64,000 bases of DNA from an uncultured Oscillospiraceae bacterium (GTDB lineage Bacteria; Bacillota; Clostridia; Oscillospirales; Ruminococcaceae), in contig CAKSLF010000010.1 of assembly GCA_934466455.1 (NCBI GenBank), positions 1 to 64,000 of the forward strand, written 5' to 3'. Shown here piece after piece: positions 7,525 to 15,291 of the stretch. How positions within the stretch are numbered: the first letter of the stretch is position 1; the number at the start of each line of letters is the position of its first letter. Made by a program: the position numbers and the translations under genes. Under the pieces are notes generated by a model that was given only the letters and a program-made list of their open reading frames with translations, had not been told where the DNA came from and made no database searches.

Positions 7525-7553
7525 ATGTTAAACCTTGCCGAAAGCTTTTTCAA
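7525..7553 (-). promoter_or_regulatory. SigA-like promoter of the candidate sRNA
   Basis: On the minus strand: TTGAAA (7548-7553), a 17-bp spacer, TAACAT (7525-7530). Predicted transcription begins near 7518. Confidence 0.5.
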
Positions 7554-7571
7554 TAGAATCCGGCAAAGAGA

Positions 7572-7601
7572 GCAATTTCGGAAGCAAAAAAGCCGTTTTG
7601 G
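7572..7601. repeat. 30-bp intergenic repeat, copy 2
   Basis: It matches 3651-3680 in 29 of 30 bases, the single difference being G at 7584 where copy 1 has A. It lies just upstream of the candidate sRNA promoter. Confidence 0.7.
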
Positions 7602-7705
7602 AAATGTTTTTTGAAAAAGGAAATACGCCCTTCGTCTTTTTAAGCAAATTTTACCGAAATATGAACGATTCTATATAAATAGGTTAAATAGTAAACAGAT
7701 TTGCG

Positions 7706-7734
7706 TTGACAGTAGCTGCAAGTTCTGCTATAAT
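7706..7734 (+). promoter_or_regulatory. Consensus SigA promoter of the ATP synthase operon
   Basis: A perfect TTGACA (7706-7711), 17-bp spacer and perfect TATAAT (7729-7734). The first recognisable downstream gene is atpB at 8140, giving a leader of about 400 bases. Confidence 0.85.
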
Positions 7735-8139
7735 TGCAGCCATAGGGATCGTATCTGCGTAAACGCAGGCGGTCCTTAAAGGTTTTTTGTGAAAAATATA
7801 CATTTCACGGCTTTGCTTTTGTATCTTGCGATATAAAAACGGAGGGGCGCGTATTTTTTTGATGAAAAGAACCCGTTCTTTTCTTGCCAAAAGAAGAAAG
7901 CACAATGTTTTTTTGCAAACAGCGGTGAATAAAAAAGGAGGATGGTGTTTTTTCCAAGGCAAAAAGGCAATTTCTTTTTTTCTCAAAAATGCGCATCAAC
8001 TGCCGGGGCAAAGCATACGGCTATACGCAAAAACAGCTTCACGGTTCTTTTTTGGGAAGTCCGGGGGCTTTTATTATGCCGTTAAAGAAGCCTGATGTTT
8101 TTTGCCAAAAATAAATCAATCGAGGTGAGTTTTTATCTG
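7735..8139 (+). other. Long untranslated leader of the ATP synthase operon
   Basis: About 400 bases separate the promoter from atpB. No atpI-like gene is present. Visible hairpins include CTGCGT/ACGCAG near 7757-7770, GTGAAA/TTTCAC near 7788-7808 and AAAAGAAC/GTTCTTTT near 7863-7880. An open frame from 7826 has neither a ribosome binding site nor coding-like composition. I recognise no known riboswitch class. The length suggests post-initiation control or RNA-stability elements. Confidence 0.4.
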
Positions 8140-8976
8140 ATGAGCCCCAAAAAACTCAACGGAAAAACGATTTATCTTATTGTTTGGGCGGCACTTATTT
8201 TAGTTATCCTTGCAAGTATTTTCATTATCGGTCTTCCCTCCGGCGAAAAGGCGGAAACCATAAAGGAAGTAATGCGCGACGGAGTTCTTCATGAGGATAA
8301 TAAAATAAGTCTGTTTGGTCTTTTGGTAAACCCTGCGCTTATTTCCGCATACATAGTAAGCGCAGTGCTTATTCTTGCCGCTGTAATTATAAGGATTTTT
8401 GTTATTCCGCATTTCAAAACCGTTCCGGGAAAAGCCCAGCTTATCATCGAGGAGCTTGTCGGCTTTTTCTCCGGCATGGCAAAATCGAACAGCCCGCACA
8501 AAACGCCTATTGTAGGCGCATACATATTCGGCGCAGGCTGCTATATCTTTTTCAGCACAATATTTGAGCTGCTCGGTATTCAGGCTGTAACGACAAAGGG
8601 ACATTCCATTGCGCTTCCCGCTCCCATTGCGGACATTAACGGCGCAATCGCCATGGGCGTTACATCTTATCTGTTTATTCTTATTGCCGGTGCGGTTTGC
8701 AACGGCGCAAAGGGCGTTCTTGGCGTGCTGAAGGATTTTTCCCTTCCGATTTCCATGAGCTTCCGTCTTTTCGGCGCATTGCTCAGCGGACTTCTTGTAA
8801 CGGAGCTTGTTTATTACTATGTATCGCTAAGCTTCGTTCTTCCGGTATTTGTCGGCGTTATGTTTACATTGCTCCACGCCGCAATACAGACCTATGTTCT
8901 TACAACACTTGTTTCGATATTCTATGGCGAGGCCGTTGAGCCAAAGCCCAAAAAAATCAAAGAAAAGAAGGCTTGA
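8140..8976 (+). CDS. atpB: ATP synthase Fo subunit a
   Basis: The 278-residue membrane protein forms the stator half-channels facing the c ring. It has several hydrophobic helices, the essential arginine in SMSFRLFGALLSG, and the conserved last-helix segment LLHAAIQTYVLTTLVSIFYG. The start at 8140 follows GAGGTGAG; upstream in-frame starts at 8095 and 8125 lack a site. First gene of atpB-E-F-(HA)-G-D-C. Confidence 0.93.
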   Translation: MSPKKLNGKTIYLIVWAALILVILASIFIIGLPSGEKAETIKEVMRDGVLHEDNKISLFGLLVNPALISAYIVSAVLILAAVIIRIFVIPHFKTVPGKAQLIIEELVGFFSGMAKSNSPHKTPIVGAYIFGAGCYIFFSTIFELLGIQAVTTKGHSIALPAPIADINGAIAMGVTSYLFILIAGAVCNGAKGVLGVLKDFSLPISMSFRLFGALLSGLLVTELVYYYVSLSFVLPVFVGVMFTLLHAAIQTYVLTTLVSIFYGEAVEPKPKKIKEKKA

Positions 8977-8982
8977 TTTATT

Positions 8983-9360
8983 ATGAAACATTCTAAAATA
9001 TTCTCTGTTGCACTTGCACTTATCGTTGCTCTTACCCTTGTTTTTGCAATGAGCGTAACCGCCTTTGCCGAAGAAGCTCCCGCCGACGAAACCGCCGTTG
9101 CCACAGAAGCCGCAACCGAAGTTTCCGAAGATAACACCACAAGCACAAAAGCAATCGCCTCCGCAGCGATCGTCGGCGTTGTTGCAACCGCAGGCGCAAT
9201 CGGCATGGCGGTTTCCATCGCAAAAACCGCAGAGAGCATGGCTCGCCAGCCCGAAGCAGCCGGAAAAATCAACTCCGCAATGATGCTTGGTCTTGTATTT
9301 ATCGAAACCGCAATCATTTACGCCCTTATCATCGCAATCCTCATCATATTCGTTCTTTAA
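8983..9360 (+). CDS. atpE: ATP synthase Fo subunit c with N-terminal extension
   Basis: At 125 residues it is about 45 longer than a usual c subunit. Residues 1-29 look like a cleavable signal peptide (lysine near the N-terminus, hydrophobic core, ending AFA before EE), followed by an acidic Thr/Ala/Glu-rich linker to about residue 50. The canonical hairpin follows, with the polar loop ARQPE and the ion-carrying glutamate in LVFIETAIIY. The Na+-type glutamine of the first helix is replaced by methionine (AIGMAV), while Thr follows the glutamate, so coupling-ion specificity is uncertain but H+ seems likelier. Confidence 0.92.
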   Translation: MKHSKIFSVALALIVALTLVFAMSVTAFAEEAPADETAVATEAATEVSEDNTTSTKAIASAAIVGVVATAGAIGMAVSIAKTAESMARQPEAAGKINSAMMLGLVFIETAIIYALIIAILIIFVL

Positions 9361-9375
9361 TCAGAGGTGCATAAT

Positions 9376-9885
9376 ATGCCGTTAAACATTGATTTTACGC
9401 AGGTGCTTCTGCACATGCTCAACTTTGTTATTCTTGCGGGTGCGCTTGGATTTTTCCTCTTTAAGCCGGTTGCAAAATTTATGGACGACCGCCAAAAGCA
9501 TTTTGAGGAAACCGCAAGAGCGAACGAGGCAGTCGCAAAGGCAAACGAAGATATGAAAGCGGAATATGAGCAAAAGCTTGAAGCCGCAAAAACCGAAATT
9601 GCGGATATGCGCCGCAACGCCGAAAAGGAAGCCGCAAAATCCGCAAACGAATACATAGACGAAGCTCATCAAAAAGCAAACACCATAATCGCCGCAGCGG
9701 AAGCCGAGGCGGAAAAGCGCAAGGAAAGCATTCTCGATTCTGCACAGGCGGAAATAAGCGAGCTTGTTCTTTCCGCAACGCAAAAGCTTTTGAGCGATAC
9801 CGTTACCCCGGAGCGCAACAGTGCTCTTTATGATGAATTTATCCGCCGCACAGATAAAACCGTGGCAGACAAGAGGAAATCCTGA
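9376..9885 (+). CDS. atpF: ATP synthase Fo subunit b
   Basis: The 169-residue peripheral-stalk protein has one N-terminal membrane helix (residues about 10-30) followed by a long charged coiled coil rich in Ala, Glu and Lys. The ATG at 9376 follows AGAGG; the GTG at 9367 overlaps that site and is rejected. The stop overlaps the ATG of the next gene by one base (TGATG), indicating coupled translation. Normal length, so it does not carry the missing delta N-terminal domain. Confidence 0.92.
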   Translation: MPLNIDFTQVLLHMLNFVILAGALGFFLFKPVAKFMDDRQKHFEETARANEAVAKANEDMKAEYEQKLEAAKTEIADMRRNAEKEAAKSANEYIDEAHQKANTIIAAAEAEAEKRKESILDSAQAEISELVLSATQKLLSDTVTPERNSALYDEFIRRTDKTVADKRKS

Positions 9886-11672
9886 TGAAGCATAATAACG
9901 ATATTTTCATTCCTGACAAGGATTCTGCGAAAAAGGTTCTTCAGGTTGAAATCGACTGCATTACTCCCCCAAGCGACGAGCAAAAGGAAAAAATACGCAG
10001 CTTTATGCTTGAGCAGTACAAGGTTGACGAAGTCGACTTTATTATAAAGATAGACCCTTCCGTTGTCGGCGGATTCCGCATTTTTGCGGGCGACGACAAC
10101 TACGACTGGACTACCCTTGGGCGTATACGCCAGCTTCGCAAATCCTTTCAGTCCCTTACAAAAGAAAAGGAACCCGATAAAATCATCTCCCTTTTGCGGG
10201 AGGATATAAACAGCTTTGACCTTGACGCCGGTCAGCAGCAGGTGGGCTTTGTTCTCACCGTCGGCGACGGAATTGCCGTTATTGAAGGTCTGCACGACCT
10301 TGAATACGGCGAGATTGTCCTCTTTGACTGCGGAATTAAGGGCATGGCGCAGGATATTCGTACCGACGGCACAACCGGTATTGTTCTTTTCGGCGACGAC
10401 AGCGACATTGTCGAGGGCACCCGTGTTCTTCGCACCCGCCGCACCGCAGGTATTCCGATAAGCAACCGCGTCCTCGGAAGAATGATAGACCCCCTTGGCA
10501 GCCCTGTTGACGGCGGAGAGCCTATCGGCGCAAAGGAATATTTTCCTATCGAGCGTCCCGCTCCCGGAATTGTTGAGCGCAAAGGTGTTGACCGTCCGCT
10601 TGAAACCGGCGTTCTTGTAATCGACTCCATGTTCCCTATCGGTCGTGGTCAGCGTGAGCTTATAATCGGCGACCACCAAACCGGTAAAACCTCCATTGCC
10701 ATAGACACCATTATGAACCAAAAGGGCAAAAATGTTGTCTGTGTCTATGTTGCAATCGGTCAAAAGGCAAGCACCATCGCAAGAGTTGCCGCAACTCTTG
10801 AAAAAGCCGGCGCAATGGATTACACCGTTATTATCTCCTCCCCGGCAAGCGACCCCGCTTCTTTGCAGTATATTGCTCCGTATGCGGGCTGCGCCGTTGC
10901 CGAATACTTTATGTATCACGGAAGAGATACCCTTGTTGTTTACGATGACCTTTCCAAGCACGCCGTTGCCTACCGTACCCTGAGCCTTCTTCTTGAGCGT
11001 GCTCCCGGTCGTGAAGCATACCCCGGCGATGTTTTCTATCTCCATTCCAGACTTTTGGAGCGTTCCGCACAGCTTTCCGATGAGCTTGGCGGCGGAAGCA
11101 TGACCGCTCTGCCAATAGTAGAAACCCAGGCGGGCGATGTTTCCGCATACATTCCCACAAACATAATCTCCATAACCGACGGACAGATTTTCCTTGAAAG
11201 CGAGCTGTTCTTTGCCGGTCAGCGTCCCGCAGTCAACATAGGACTTTCCGTTTCCCGTGTCGGCGGCGCAGCGCAAACAAAGATTATGAAAAAATCCGTC
11301 GGCACAATCCGTCTTGACCTTGCGCAGTACCGTGAAATGAAGGTATTTGCCCAGTTTGGCGGCGACCTTGACGAGCAGACTCTGCGTGAACTTAAATACG
11401 GCGAAAGCCTTATGCAGCTTCTCTGCCAGCCGAACGGCACCTCCATGACCATGCGTGAGCAGGTAATCACCCTTATCTGTGCGCAGGAAAAGCTGTTTGT
11501 GAACATTCCCGCAAAGAAAATCAAAGCCTTCCAGCGTGAGCTTCTTGAGCATTTTGAGCACGGCTGCACTACCCTTTGCCTTAAAATTGACCAAAGCAAA
11601 ACCCTTACCGATGAGATAAAAAGCGGCATAGTCGATGAGGCAAAGGCGTTTCTTTCCGCCTACCGCTTTTAA
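9885..11672 (+). CDS. atpA: ATP synthase delta (C-terminal domain)-alpha fusion subunit
   Basis: The 595-residue protein is about 90 longer than a normal alpha subunit. Residues about 18-88 read as the C-terminal domain of subunit delta: PPSDEQKEKIRSFM, then KIDPSVVGGFRIFAGD, ending RIRQLRKSF, which aligns with the delta KIDxSxxxG region. Alpha begins near residue 95 with its usual N-terminal helix (DKIISLLREDINSF), the VLTVGDGIA strand and the P-loop GDHQTGKTS at 262-270. There is no separate atpH and no delta N-terminal six-helix domain in the operon. AAGAGG precedes the ATG. Confidence 0.93.
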   Translation: MKHNNDIFIPDKDSAKKVLQVEIDCITPPSDEQKEKIRSFMLEQYKVDEVDFIIKIDPSVVGGFRIFAGDDNYDWTTLGRIRQLRKSFQSLTKEKEPDKIISLLREDINSFDLDAGQQQVGFVLTVGDGIAVIEGLHDLEYGEIVLFDCGIKGMAQDIRTDGTTGIVLFGDDSDIVEGTRVLRTRRTAGIPISNRVLGRMIDPLGSPVDGGEPIGAKEYFPIERPAPGIVERKGVDRPLETGVLVIDSMFPIGRGQRELIIGDHQTGKTSIAIDTIMNQKGKNVVCVYVAIGQKASTIARVAATLEKAGAMDYTVIISSPASDPASLQYIAPYAGCAVAEYFMYHGRDTLVVYDDLSKHAVAYRTLSLLLERAPGREAYPGDVFYLHSRLLERSAQLSDELGGGSMTALPIVETQAGDVSAYIPTNIISITDGQIFLESELFFAGQRPAVNIGLSVSRVGGAAQTKIMKKSVGTIRLDLAQYREMKVFAQFGGDLDEQTLRELKYGESLMQLLCQPNGTSMTMREQVITLICAQEKLFVNIPAKKIKAFQRELLEHFEHGCTTLCLKIDQSKTLTDEIKSGIVDEAKAFLSAYRF

Positions 11673-11694
11673 TTGACGGAAGGGAGATGAAATC

Positions 11695-12636
11695 ATGGCG
11701 ACTTCAAGCGAATTGAAATCAAGAATGAGCAGCATTAGTGAAACCAAAAAGGTCACCAATGCAATGTATATGATTTCTTCCGTCAAAATGCGCCGGGCAA
11801 AATGCGATATGCTTGAAACCCACCCCTATTTTACCGCATTGAAAAAAGAAATCACCGAGCTCTTGCGTTATATTCCGGAAACACAGAACCGCTATTTCCG
11901 CACAAAGCAAAAAACGGACGGTATACGCCACGGACTTTTGCTTGTAACCTCCGACAAAGGGCTTGCGGGCGGATATAACCAAAACGCCATAAGCATGGCG
12001 GAGGATTTTGCAAGGCAAAACCCCGGCACAACTTTCTTTATTGTCGGAGAATACGGTCGGCAGCATTTCGCAAGCAAAAATATCCCATATGACGCAGACT
12101 TTGAATTTTCGGCAGCCACCGCCACTATGTGGCAGGCAAGGCGCATTTGTCTTTATATCCTTGAGTATTTTAATACAGGCAAGCTTGATGACATAAGCAT
12201 CATTTACAGCGACCCGGAAGCGGGCAACGGCAGCGAATGTCAGCTTCAATGCCTCCTCCCTCTTGAGCGAAGCAGCTTTCGCCCGGAGGAAGGCGTTTCC
12301 GAGCAGGCGACAAAGGACGATTGGAACGCAAAGGAGTTTTATCCCGACCCGAACACCGTTCTTGACTGCGTTGTTCCAAGCTATCTTGCCGGTTACATAT
12401 ACAGCTCCCTCATCGACAGCTATTTTGACGAGCAGGAAGCCCGTATGTCCGCAATGAGCGTTGCCGGAAAAAACGCCGAGGATATGATAAAGCAGCTTAA
12501 AATCGAGTATAACCGTGTTCGTCAGGCAAAAATCACCAGAGAAATGGTGGAGATAGCCTCCGGCGCAAGAGCACTTAAAAACAAGCGTCAAAAGATGCAA
12601 AGCGAGGGACACAGACTTGAACAATCAAACCAGTGA
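11695..12636 (+). CDS. atpG: ATP synthase F1 subunit gamma
   Basis: The 313-residue central-stalk subunit has the family's N-terminal helix (ELKSRMSSISETKKVTNAMY) and C-terminal helix (NRVRQAKITREMVEIASGA), which make the antiparallel coiled coil that turns inside the alpha-beta ring. GGGAGATG precedes the ATG. Its 3' end overlaps atpD by 20 bases. Confidence 0.94.
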   Translation: MATSSELKSRMSSISETKKVTNAMYMISSVKMRRAKCDMLETHPYFTALKKEITELLRYIPETQNRYFRTKQKTDGIRHGLLLVTSDKGLAGGYNQNAISMAEDFARQNPGTTFFIVGEYGRQHFASKNIPYDADFEFSAATATMWQARRICLYILEYFNTGKLDDISIIYSDPEAGNGSECQLQCLLPLERSSFRPEEGVSEQATKDDWNAKEFYPDPNTVLDCVVPSYLAGYIYSSLIDSYFDEQEARMSAMSVAGKNAEDMIKQLKIEYNRVRQAKITREMVEIASGARALKNKRQKMQSEGHRLEQSNQ

Positions 12637-14029
12637 TATAAAACACACGGGCAGAATTGCCGGAATTAACGGACCCGTTGTGGATATTGCCTTTGATAAA
12701 GGCACACTGCCGAGGATAAGAGAAGAGCTTTATCTTTATGTCGGCAAGGAAAAGCGCATTATGGAGGTTTCTCAGCATATAGGCGACGGCTTTGTCCGCT
12801 GCATAATGCTTGGACCAAGCGAGGGGCTTTTCCGTGGAATGGAGGTTTTTTCAACCGGCGCACCAATCTCCGTTCCCGTTGGCGAGCAGGTTCTCGGCAG
12901 GCTTTTTAATGTTCTCGGCGAACCGATAGACGGCGGCGGACCGCTGCTCGACGATTCCCAGAGAAGATGTATTTATAAACCCGCCCCGCCCTATTCCGAA
13001 CGCAAAAACGCCGAAGAAATCATGGAAACCGGCATTAAGGTAATCGACCTTCTTGCCCCATATGTCAAAGGCGGAAAAATCGGTCTTTTCGGCGGCGCAG
13101 GAGTCGGAAAAACCGTACTTATCCAGGAGCTTATCCATAATATTGCAACCGAGCACGGCGGATACTCCGTATTCACCGGCGTCGGCGAACGCAGCCGCGA
13201 GGGCAACGACCTTTGGACGGAGATGCGTGCAAGCGGCGTTCTTGATAAAACTGCGCTTGTATTCGGTCAGATGAACGAGGCTCCCGGCGTTCGTATGAGA
13301 GTAGCCCTTTCCGGACTTTCCGTTGCGGAATATTTCCGTGACGAATGTCATAAAGATGTTCTGCTCTTTATCGACAATATTTTCAGATTTATTCAGGCAG
13401 GCTCCGAGGTTTCCACCCTTCTCGGAAGAATGCCCAGCGCAGTCGGCTATCAGCCGACCCTCGCCAACGACCTTGGCGAGCTTGAGGAGCGAATTGCCTC
13501 CACAAAGAGCGGTTCCATCACCTCCGTTCAGGCGATTTATGTCCCTGCGGACGACCTTACGGACCCTGCCCCGGCAACGACCTTCTCTCACCTTGACGCA
13601 ACAACCGTTTTGAGCAGAAAAATTGCCGAGCTTGGTATTTACCCTGCCGTTGACCCGCTTGAATCCGCTTCCCGTATTCTTGAACCGGGCATTGTCGGCG
13701 AGGAGCATTACGAAACCGCCCGCCGTGTTCAGGAGGTTCTTGAGCATTACAAGGAGCTTCAGGATATTATAGCAATTCTCGGTATGGATGAACTTGGCGA
13801 TGAGGATAAGCTTACCGTTCACCGGGCAAGAAAGATCCAGCGTTTTCTCTCCCAGCCGTTCAGCGTTGCGGAAAAGTTTACCGGTGTTCCCGGAGTTTAT
13901 GTTCCGCTTTCCGAAACAATCCGCGGCTTCAAAGCCATTGTTGACGGAGAAATGGACGAATATCCGGAGGCGGCGTTCTTTAATGTCGGCGTAATCGATG
14001 ATGTTCCGAAAAAAGCGGCAACGCTTTGA
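12617..14029 (+). CDS. atpD: ATP synthase F1 subunit beta
   Basis: The 470-residue catalytic subunit has the P-loop GGAGVGKTVLIQEL, the catalytic glutamate region GVGERSREG, the Walker B-type LLFIDNIFRF and the DELSEED-equivalent GMDELGDEDK. Translation starts at TTG 12617, with GAGGG nine bases upstream, inside the end of atpG. It is the synthesis and hydrolysis site of the enzyme. Confidence 0.96.
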   Translation: MNNQTSDIKHTGRIAGINGPVVDIAFDKGTLPRIREELYLYVGKEKRIMEVSQHIGDGFVRCIMLGPSEGLFRGMEVFSTGAPISVPVGEQVLGRLFNVLGEPIDGGGPLLDDSQRRCIYKPAPPYSERKNAEEIMETGIKVIDLLAPYVKGGKIGLFGGAGVGKTVLIQELIHNIATEHGGYSVFTGVGERSREGNDLWTEMRASGVLDKTALVFGQMNEAPGVRMRVALSGLSVAEYFRDECHKDVLLFIDNIFRFIQAGSEVSTLLGRMPSAVGYQPTLANDLGELEERIASTKSGSITSVQAIYVPADDLTDPAPATTFSHLDATTVLSRKIAELGIYPAVDPLESASRILEPGIVGEEHYETARRVQEVLEHYKELQDIIAILGMDELGDEDKLTVHRARKIQRFLSQPFSVAEKFTGVPGVYVPLSETIRGFKAIVDGEMDEYPEAAFFNVGVIDDVPKKAATL

Positions 14030-14047
14030 TGAAAGGAGCGGGTTCTT

Positions 14048-14479
14048 TTGGCTTCTACCTTTCATCTTGACCTTCTTTCGCCGGAACGGGCTTTTTATTC
14101 CGGCGAGTGTACTTCCCTGATTGTTCCGGTAAGCGACGGCATGATGGGAATTATGGCGAACCGTTCGCCTATGACTGCGGCGATTTTTGAAGGTCAGCTT
14201 TCTTTTACAAAGCCGGACGGCGAAACCGTTGTTTGCGCAGTTACAAGAGGAATGCTTGATGTTTCCGGCGGAAACGCAACCGCCCTTTGCGGCGAGGTTA
14301 TCCTTCCGGATGAAATTGATGTGGAACGGGAAATGCAATTTGTTCAAAAGGCGGAGGAACGCCTGAAAAACATTCAGAACCACCACGAATATGTTATGTC
14401 AAAGCTTTCTTTGGCAGACGCAATGAACAATCTTCAGGTAAAACGCCGCAACTCCAGAATTAACGGCAAGCTTAAATAA
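14048..14479 (+). CDS. atpC: ATP synthase F1 subunit epsilon
   Basis: The 143-residue protein has the N-terminal beta-sandwich (FHLDLLSPERAFYSGE, MMGIMANRSPM) and a C-terminal helical part. The start is TTG 14048 with AAAGGAG 9 bases upstream. It couples the rotor to the ring and in many bacteria inhibits hydrolysis. Last gene of the operon, directly followed by a terminator. Confidence 0.93.
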   Translation: MASTFHLDLLSPERAFYSGECTSLIVPVSDGMMGIMANRSPMTAAIFEGQLSFTKPDGETVVCAVTRGMLDVSGGNATALCGEVILPDEIDVEREMQFVQKAEERLKNIQNHHEYVMSKLSLADAMNNLQVKRRNSRINGKLK

Positions 14480-14517
14480 AAAAACTCGGTGCTCAAATTT
14501 GAGCACCGAGTTTTTTT
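14478..14517 (+). terminator. Terminator of the ATP synthase operon, perfect palindrome
   Basis: The stem CTCGGTGCTCAAA with TTTGAGCACCGAG is a loopless perfect palindrome flanked by A and T runs. It contains the TTGAGCAC octamer in both orientations. Confidence 0.9.
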
Positions 14518-14600
14518 GTACGCAATAATCTTATGCTAAAAATGAGCACGTTTTTTTATTTTACATTCTGTGTGCTTCATTTGAGCACGAGCCGCTTTTA

Positions 14601-15278
14601 TTACTTTTCTGCCCAATCTGAAAGGCGGTCAAGGCCCTCTTTGCTGCCGGAAACAAAGATTTTATCTCCGGTTTTGAAGGAATAATCCGGATGTACGGTT
14701 TCAATAAGTGTGCTTCCGCTTTCTATTGCAATAATATTTACACCAAATTTTCCGCGGAAGTTTGTTTCCTTTACGGTTTTGCCCACCGCCTTTTCCGGAA
14801 TGAGTATCTTTGAAATATTGAGCTTTTCGCTGAGCTGGATAAAATCAAGCGTACGTGAAGCTTCAAGCCTGTGCGCAAGTCGGATCGCCATATCACGCTC
14901 CGGATAAACCACCTCTGCGCCGAGCTTTTCAAGAATTTCGCCATGCTCGGCACTGGTTGCCTTTGAAATTACCGTGGGTATTCCGAAGCCCACAAGATTC
15001 AGCGTAACGAGAATCGAGGTATCCAGAGCCTCGCCGATGCACACAACCGCAACGCTGCTGTTCTGTATGCCGGTTTCGAGCAGGGTTTTCTTATCGAGGT
15101 TCCTCACCACAAAGGCGTTCTCCGTAAGGTCGCGCATTTCCCGCACCTTTTCCTCGTCCTTGTCAAGGACTATCAAATCCGCACCGCTTTCCGCAAGTTC
15201 CCTTGCAAGGGCACTTCCGAAGCGTCCGAGACCGATTATTCCGTAGGTTGTATCCTCTTTTTTATTTTTTCCAAACAT
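14601..15278 (-). CDS. ktrA: Potassium uptake regulatory subunit KtrA/TrkA
   Basis: The 225-residue cytoplasmic protein has an N-terminal RCK/TrkA-N nucleotide-binding domain (IIGLGRFGSALAREL, a GxGxxG fold; about residues 10-135) and a C-terminal TrkA-C domain (about 140-222), a known c-di-AMP binding module in Firmicutes. It gates the KtrB channel. The ATG at 15278 follows GGGAGG; a longer frame reaching 15338 overlaps ktrB and is rejected. Expressed after ktrB; 13 bases separate the two genes. Confidence 0.9.
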   Translation of the reverse strand: MFGKNKKEDTTYGIIGLGRFGSALARELAESGADLIVLDKDEEKVREMRDLTENAFVVRNLDKKTLLETGIQNSSVAVVCIGEALDTSILVTLNLVGFGIPTVISKATSAEHGEILEKLGAEVVYPERDMAIRLAHRLEASRTLDFIQLSEKLNISKILIPEKAVGKTVKETNFRGKFGVNIIAIESGSTLIETVHPDYSFKTGDKIFVSGSKEGLDRLSDWAEK

Positions 15279-15291
15279 AAAATCCTCCCAA

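Noticed and set aside
7438..7614. A 58-codon plus-strand frame with AGGAG before its ATG
   Set aside because: Composition is not convincingly coding and the opposite strand has a full promoter-hairpin-terminator layout; kept only as the competing reading of the sRNA candidate.
7826..8095. An 89-codon frame in the ATP synthase leader considered as atpI
   Set aside because: No ribosome binding site, no AtpI-like pair of membrane helices, and poor codon use; treated as untranslated leader.
9828..11786. A 652-codon open frame on the strand opposite atpA
   Set aside because: It is a shadow of the delta-alpha gene: it mirrors its codons, has no ribosome binding site, and arises because TTA, CTA and TCA codons are rare in the real gene.
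12851..14386. A 511-codon antisense frame opposite atpD/atpC
   Set aside because: Same cause: antisense of strongly biased coding sequence; no recognised domain, start site or promoter.
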